From Caulobacter sp. CCH9-E1 (GTDB taxonomy: Bacteria; Pseudomonadota; Alphaproteobacteria; Caulobacterales; Caulobacteraceae), in contig NZ_LSJA01000057.1 in NCBI RefSeq assembly GCF_001556515.1, positions 1-18,081 on the forward strand: 18,081 bases of DNA, given 5' to 3'. Of the stretch, positions 14,087 to 18,081 are shown one piece after another. The number at the start of each line of letters is the position of its first letter. The first letter of the stretch is position 1. Under the pieces are notes generated by a model. It saw only the letters and a program-made list of their open reading frames with translations. It was not told the origin of the DNA and did not search any database. Position numbers and translations under genes: made by a program.

Positions 14087-14175
14087 GGAGGGCTCCGGTT
14101 GTTGACGGTCGAGGAGGTCTGCGGCGCCCTCAGACCCAAGACCTTGTTGGTCGAAAGTCGCGAGGGTTAGACGGA

Positions 14176-14216
14176 AGTTAACGCGATAGCGCTCGGTTAT
14201 GCAATCCCGCTTGCAT
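14176..14216 (-). promoter_or_regulatory. Dyad operator with possible promoter for the pilin-like gene (site 2)
   Basis: ATGCAA-TCCCGC-TTGCAT (14199-14216) is a perfect six-base dyad with the same six-base spacing and nearly the same spacer as the site at 13226. On the minus strand TTGCAT (14204-14199), 17 bases and TTAACT (14181-14176) form a plausible promoter, about 90 bp before the pilin-like ATG at 14086. The -35 element would lie within the dyad, as expected for a regulator that blocks or recruits polymerase. Confidence 0.45.
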
Positions 14217-14263
14217 GTCGTTGGCCCGCCTCACGCGAACACGGCCGTTTAAGCTTGGCCGTC

Positions 14264-14277
14264 TTGATCAAGATCAA
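14264..14277 (+). promoter_or_regulatory. FNR/FixK-type binding site
   Basis: TTGATCAAGATCAA fits the FNR/FixK/Anr consensus TTGAT-N4-ATCAA exactly. It lies 265 bp before the acyltransferase start and 178 bp from the pilin-like start. If a class II promoter is used, transcription would begin about 41 bases downstream, leaving a long leader before 14543. The match is short and could be by chance. Confidence 0.4.
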
Positions 14278-14542
14278 GGCGAACACTTGTCCGGCTGCGC
14301 GCGTGAGGGATGTCGCCGAGAGGCCGAGACGCTGGCGGCGGCTCGGGTCGCCAGACCGGCAGCCCGGCGCCGCCTTGGCGGCGCGCGCCCTCCCCTACTC
14401 GGCCTGCAATCTGCCCCTGGACGCGGACCCTTTACCCCACGGCCAACGAACGTCTGGACAAGGTTTGGTTCTCCTGCGATCACGGCTGCAGGGATCGTCG
14501 ACCATTTGCCGCCGAAAGGCGCTGCAGGCTCGAAAGACGACC

Positions 14543-15649
14543 GTGTCAGATCCTCAAATCACCCGCCGCGACAACAGCATCGACGCCGCTCGCGGTATCA
14601 CCATCGCCCTGGTCGTCGTCGGCCACGCCTTGGAAATACTGTTCTACAATCGCCCTGACGGAGCGTTTTCGCAGGTCGCGTTCGACCTCTGGCGCCTGAT
14701 CTACAGCGCCCACATCCCGGCGTTCTTCGTCCTGGCCGGCCTGAGCCGAAAGCCGTCGCCGCAAGCGGTCCAAGCCAGAAGCGCCAGACTCGTCGTGCTG
14801 GCGATGACGGCTCATCTCATCATAGCGCTACCGGCCATTCTCCTGACCACTAAGGGCCACCCGACGAGCCCCGGACCGGTACTGGTGCTGATCCTAAGAC
14901 CCTTGGTGCTAGGGACAGGGTTCTCCGCGCCAAGTCTGTGGTTTCTCATCGCGCTCGCCGGCGTTGAAGCGCTTTGGACCAAGTTGCAGGGAAGAACCTG
15001 GCTCATAACGACCGCTGTCGTCGCGCTGACAGGCCTGGCCCTACTATGCCCGCAAACAGCACCGAACCTCTGGAGCTTCAAGGATCTTGGACCCGGCCTG
15101 ACGTTCTACGCGCTCGGCGCGGCGCTTCGCGACGCGCCGAAACGGCGGTTTGTGCAGGTCACCGCCCTGGCCGCGTTGTGCTGGGTGCTGGCAACAGCGG
15201 CGAACAAGGGATGCTATCTTCCGAAAACCGGATGGTGCTCGTTGCCCGGTCTCAACGGCCAGTTCGCACCCATGATGGCGATCGGCGCCTACGGCGACTA
15301 CCGCCTGTTCCTGGCGTCGGCGATCGGCGGCGCCTTGGCGATACTTGGAGCAGGCGTCGCCGCTGCGAGAAGCCCAGCATCAAAGGCCGCTGGCTGGGCG
15401 GGCCGCAACAGTCTCAACATCTACTTGATCAACGGAACGGCTCTAGCCATCGCCAACCCGCTCCTGAAGACAGCCCCGCTCGGCCCGGACAGCAACGCCG
15501 CCGTTCTGGCCATCACCATAGCCGCCGTAATCGCACACGGCGCCGCAGCAAACGCGCTGCGAAAACCACTGCAAGCGTTCCAGCAGGCGTCGTATCGGCT
15601 CGCCGACCAGCTCATGCAAAGCAAAGAACGTCGGCAAAGCTTGGCCTGA
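14543..15649 (+). CDS. Acyltransferase-3 family membrane protein
   Basis: This 368-residue integral membrane protein belongs to the acyltransferase-3 family, which acylates sugars or polymers at the cell envelope. The signature is at the start: RDNSIDAARGITIALVVVGH, with the family's histidine in VVVGHALE near residue 28, then about ten hydrophobic segments (for example AFFVLAGLSRKP, SLWFLIALAGVEAL). A GTG at 14543 is the most likely start because the family motif follows within 10-15 residues and the upstream frame is low-complexity; its ribosome site is weak. The gene uses codons rare elsewhere in the window, notably CTA and ATA, suggesting separate acquisition. The substrate is unknown; modification of a surface polysaccharide, perhaps changing phage or pilus reception, is speculation. 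Confidence 0.85.
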   Translation: MSDPQITRRDNSIDAARGITIALVVVGHALEILFYNRPDGAFSQVAFDLWRLIYSAHIPAFFVLAGLSRKPSPQAVQARSARLVVLAMTAHLIIALPAILLTTKGHPTSPGPVLVLILRPLVLGTGFSAPSLWFLIALAGVEALWTKLQGRTWLITTAVVALTGLALLCPQTAPNLWSFKDLGPGLTFYALGAALRDAPKRRFVQVTALAALCWVLATAANKGCYLPKTGWCSLPGLNGQFAPMMAIGAYGDYRLFLASAIGGALAILGAGVAAARSPASKAAGWAGRNSLNIYLINGTALAIANPLLKTAPLGPDSNAAVLAITIAAVIAHGAAANALRKPLQAFQQASYRLADQLMQSKERRQSLA

Positions 15650-15713
15650 CGGGCGGTTTCTGCCAAAGGTAGGGGGATTGGGATCGTCGCCTGAAACACT
15701 GGCGGGTCCTGTC

Positions 15714-17075
15714 ATGCCTCCACAACAAAGCTACAAGCCGCAGTCTTCTTCGGTGATCTATCAGGTCAGCGGCGTCGAGGTGGCCCGTGAGAGCAGCGAG
15801 CTGCAGTCGCATCTGAAAGCGGCCTATGCCGCCGGCGGCCGACACGCCAGGCCGCGGTGCATGTGCGTTCCAGAGGGCGTGGAGATGTATATTTCGCGCG
15901 TCGCCGGGCACTACCTCGTCAAGCGCATGCCCGGCGGCGGCCGACACCACGATCCGATGTGTGGCGCCTACGAGCCGCCTGCAGAAGTCTCGGGCCTTGG
16001 CCAAGTCATGGGCACGGCGATTACGGAGGACCCGGTCGAGGACACCACTGTCCTGAAGCTTGATTTCAGTCTCAGCCGGGTCGGCCGCCGCGCGCCGGCG
16101 GAAACCGACAGCGAGCCCAGCGATAGCGTAAAATCCAGCGGATCGAAGCTCAGCCTGCGGGGTCTTTTGCACTACCTGTGGACCGAGGCCGAGTTCAATC
16201 GTTGGACACCGGGCATGGAAGGCAAGCGCGACTGGAACGTTCTGCGCTACCACTTGCTAGCGGCGGCCGAACGCAAGGAGGCCAAGGGCCATCTGCTTCG
16301 AGAGTCGCTCTACCTTCCGGAGGTTTGGCGCGAGGGGCAACGCGAGGAGATCAGCAAGCGCCGGCGCGCGGTCTTTCTTCGAAAGGCTTCGTCCAAGGGT
16401 CGCAAGGAACTGATGCTGCTGCTGGCCGAGGTCGAGGCCTTCGACATCGGCCGCTACGACTACACGCTCAAGATCAAGCACGCGCCGGACTGCGCCTTCG
16501 TCGTGCCCGAGGACCTGGCCAAGGCCCTGGGCAAACGTTTCGCCCTGGAGATCGCGCTCTTCAAGGAGGCTCAGAAAGCCGACGACGAAGGCGCCGATGC
16601 GCGCGATCCGCGCCGCGGCCATTTGATCGTGTTCGGCACCTTCAGCATCGACATGGTCGGCGCGCCGCACATGGAGGAGCTGACCTTGATGTTCGTGAAC
16701 CGCAACTGGCTTCCCGCTGAGGACATCTTCGAGATCGAGCTGCTCGAACAGCTGATGACGCGCCATCGGTTTGTGAAGGGGTTGCGCGTCAACATGCCCG
16801 CATCCAGGCCTCTGGCGACGGCGGTTGTACCGGACGCTGAAGGCGGTCCTACGGCGCTCTACGTGGTCAGGTCCGGCGTCGGCGAAGAGTACGAGCGGGT
16901 GCTCGAGGAACTCATATCAAAGAGCGACCTGACGGCCTGGATCTGGCGACTTGAACAGGGTGATATGCCAGCTCTGCCCTCCCCCGGCGCGCGTCGAGTG
17001 TCGGGATATAGGTCCAAAGCGCAAGGCTCGGCCGCGCGGTCCGCTGAGCGGGTCGAGGACGGCCCGGCAGCATGA
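15714..17075 (+). CDS. DUF1173 family protein
   Basis: This 453-residue protein matches the DUF1173 family, which occurs on conjugative plasmids and integrative elements of proteobacteria and has no established function. The hallmark lies at the start: ARPRCMCVPEGVEMYISR, then YLVKRMPGGGRHHDPMC and YEPP. C49, C51, H79 and C83 could form a zinc site. The middle holds LLHYLWTEAEFNRWTPGM and the well-conserved region with LLRESLYLPEVWR; the last 40 residues are low-complexity. I chose the ATG at 15714 because the family pattern begins soon after; a TTG at 15678 lies too close to its AGGGGG site. Its stop overlaps the next start (ATGA at 17072), beginning a coupled three-gene operon. Confidence 0.85.
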   Translation: MPPQQSYKPQSSSVIYQVSGVEVARESSELQSHLKAAYAAGGRHARPRCMCVPEGVEMYISRVAGHYLVKRMPGGGRHHDPMCGAYEPPAEVSGLGQVMGTAITEDPVEDTTVLKLDFSLSRVGRRAPAETDSEPSDSVKSSGSKLSLRGLLHYLWTEAEFNRWTPGMEGKRDWNVLRYHLLAAAERKEAKGHLLRESLYLPEVWREGQREEISKRRRAVFLRKASSKGRKELMLLLAEVEAFDIGRYDYTLKIKHAPDCAFVVPEDLAKALGKRFALEIALFKEAQKADDEGADARDPRRGHLIVFGTFSIDMVGAPHMEELTLMFVNRNWLPAEDIFEIELLEQLMTRHRFVKGLRVNMPASRPLATAVVPDAEGGPTALYVVRSGVGEEYERVLEELISKSDLTAWIWRLEQGDMPALPSPGARRVSGYRSKAQGSAARSAERVEDGPAA

Positions 17076-17464
17076 ACCCGTTGGACTATGCGATCCTTGG
17101 CGTTTCGACCGGCGCCATGATGATGCTCGCCCTTGCGCTGTTCGAGCGGTTCCATGGCGCCGCGCGCCAGCTTCAGTTCGACGCGTGGTGGAGGAAGGTG
17201 ACGGTCGCTGCGCGTATCGACGCGATCGAGCGCCGCAAAGCTCACGCTGGCGGCGCCATGGCGGGCGCATTCGGCGCCGGACTGTTGGCGAGCTTCGTCT
17301 ACGGAGGCCCCTTGCCGGGCCTTGAGATGATGTTGTTGGCCTACCCGTACCTGGCGGTCGTGCTTCGGACCCAGAGGATTCTGTTGATCAGCGCGCAAGC
17401 GCCTGAGGCTCTGCGAGATCGCGAGCAAGCGGCGAACACCAAGAACGGCGGGCCTCTGCGATGA
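17072..17464 (+). CDS. Membrane protein of the DUF1173 operon
   Basis: This 130-residue protein has three hydrophobic segments: about residues 5-24 (DYAILGVSTGAMMMLALALF), 62-78 (AMAGAFGAGLLASFVYG) and 84-99 (GLEMMLLAYPYLAVVL). A charged amphipathic region between the first two (WWRKVTVAARIDAIERRKAH) probably lies in the cytoplasm. I recognise no family. The start overlaps the DUF1173 stop and its own stop overlaps the next start (ATGATG at 17461), so the three proteins are likely made together and may act together at the membrane, for example as transfer accessories. Confidence 0.75.
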   Translation: MNPLDYAILGVSTGAMMMLALALFERFHGAARQLQFDAWWRKVTVAARIDAIERRKAHAGGAMAGAFGAGLLASFVYGGPLPGLEMMLLAYPYLAVVLRTQRILLISAQAPEALRDREQAANTKNGGPLR

Positions 17465-18045
17465 TGCTCTATGGGCTCGCCGCCGTGCTCATGGGGTCGG
17501 CGATGGCGGCTGCGCCTGGCGATAGCCCTAAGGCTCTACCCCCTCCCCCTCCCCCGCCGGAGATCCGCACTCGTTCGCCGTCCGAGGCGTTCGTGGTCGA
17601 TGGGTCAGGGGTCTCGATCCGAGCTTTCCGGATCGTTTTGATGGGCGTCGAGGTCCTGGATCGGCGTCAGCAGTGCCAGCGCGGCGCCCGCTTCGAAGCC
17701 TGCGGTCAGTACGCGGCGCGGCGGTTGGCGTCCCTGATCCAGGGCAAAGACGTCGCGTGCGCGATCGCCGGCGAGATCGCGCAGAGCAACGTCCTGTTTG
17801 GACGTTGCGCGGCGGGCGGAATGGACCTGGCTCAGGTGTTGGTGGACGAAGGCTTGGCCGTTGGCGTTCGCGGAACGGTTTATGGCGCCTCGTCCCTGCA
17901 GGCCTGTTTGGCCCGCAGAGGCGCGTGGGCCGGTTCGTTCGAAGCCCCATGGACTGTGCGGGCGAGAGCCCAGGGCAACGCGGTCGCGCCGAAGCTTCTG
18001 GGCGCGGGCGCTAAGACGCCGTGCGCCGTCTCGCTTAAGGGGTAA
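17461..18045 (+). CDS. Secreted thermonuclease (SNase)-like protein with altered active site
   Basis: This 194-residue protein has a short signal peptide (about 1-18, ending SAMAAA), a seven-proline run (27-33) and a staphylococcal-nuclease fold (about 43-160). Family landmarks are VVDGSGVSI, RIVLMGVEVLDRRQQC and LFGRCAAGGMDLAQVLVDEGLA. Relative to Staphylococcus nuclease, the catalytic arginine 35 is valine (V59), aspartate 40 is glutamate (E64) and glutamate 43 is aspartate (D67), while arginine 87 is kept (R115). Loss of arginine 35 suggests weak or no nuclease activity, so it may bind nucleic acid or act structurally in the periplasm. Four to six cysteines may form disulfides. Third gene of the coupled DUF1173 operon; it ends 36 bases before the window edge. 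Confidence 0.8.
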   Translation: MMLYGLAAVLMGSAMAAAPGDSPKALPPPPPPPEIRTRSPSEAFVVDGSGVSIRAFRIVLMGVEVLDRRQQCQRGARFEACGQYAARRLASLIQGKDVACAIAGEIAQSNVLFGRCAAGGMDLAQVLVDEGLAVGVRGTVYGASSLQACLARRGAWAGSFEAPWTVRARAQGNAVAPKLLGAGAKTPCAVSLKG

Positions 18046-18081
18046 GAACCCACGCGGCGAGAATGGCGAGAGGTCCTGCCG

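Larger units (their letters stand above)
14087..14542. other. 456-bp intergenic region between divergent genes
   Basis: This stretch separates the pilin-like gene (minus) from the acyltransferase gene (plus). It holds the second ATGCAA-N6-TTGCAT dyad with a possible minus-strand promoter, an FNR/FixK-type site at 14264, and a GC-rich hairpin GCGCCGCC-TT-GGCGGCGC at 14367-14384. Open frames through 14255-14542 are arginine-rich and show no domain, so I regard them as non-coding; the plus-strand transcript may have a long leader. Confidence 0.5.

Noticed and set aside
14255..14542. A 96-codon N-terminal extension of the acyltransferase
   Set aside because: The extension is arginine-rich with no domain, whereas the family motif begins just after the GTG at 14543.
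1..18081. CRISPR array, tRNA or rRNA genes
   Set aside because: No regularly spaced direct repeats and no tRNA or rRNA signatures were seen on either strand.

Overview
The window is GC-rich and reads as an accessory region of an alphaproteobacterium, most likely a conjugative plasmid or an integrated conjugative element of a Caulobacterales/Sphingomonadales-type host. The evidence is gene content: an ArdC-type antirestriction protein, a strawberry-notch methylase-helicase, a very long ParB-like protein, a Toprim protein, an F-type pilin-like protein, a DUF1173 protein and an IS6100-like element. Codon use supports the host class, but the genus is a guess. No rRNA, tRNA or CRISPR array was seen.

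Layout. Positions 1-307 are non-coding with one long hairpin. An IS6/IS6100-like element fills 308-1189; it has perfect 14-bp ends and no target duplication. From 13003 down to 1191 nearly everything is on the minus strand. In transcription order this is: a small membrane protein and a secreted P1-type nuclease (13003-11946); a tightly overlapping set of a Toprim protein, two unknown proteins and a three-helix membrane protein (11872-9735); the 721-residue ParB-like protein (9646-7481); the methylase-helicase (7351-3128); and ArdC with two small partners (3016-1312). A fourth leader then runs straight into the insertion sequence at what was a start codon.

The most striking signal is a recurrent leader. 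The ParB-like gene, the methylase-helicase, ArdC and the gene lost to the insertion are each preceded within about 75-90 bp by the same purine-rich sequence (GAAAG, then an AG-rich run ending GGGAGGG, then G(C/T)GAGC). Three of the four leaders start just after a hairpin terminator of the preceding gene. The result is a repeating terminator-leader-gene design on one strand. ArdC and DarB-like methylase-helicases are linked to escape from restriction, so I infer a co-regulated establishment or anti-restriction set, comparable in logic to the leading region of conjugative plasmids.

From 13268 to the right end the genes are mostly on the plus strand: two small membrane proteins, a fast-diverging acyltransferase-3 gene with atypical codons, and a coupled trio of DUF1173 protein, membrane protein and secreted thermonuclease-like protein. 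A pilin-like gene (14086-13769, minus) lies among them with its own strong terminator. Two matching dyads (ATGCAA-N6-TTGCA) lie in the 13.2 kb and 14.2 kb intergenic regions and may mark one shared regulator. An FNR/FixK-type site lies at 14264.
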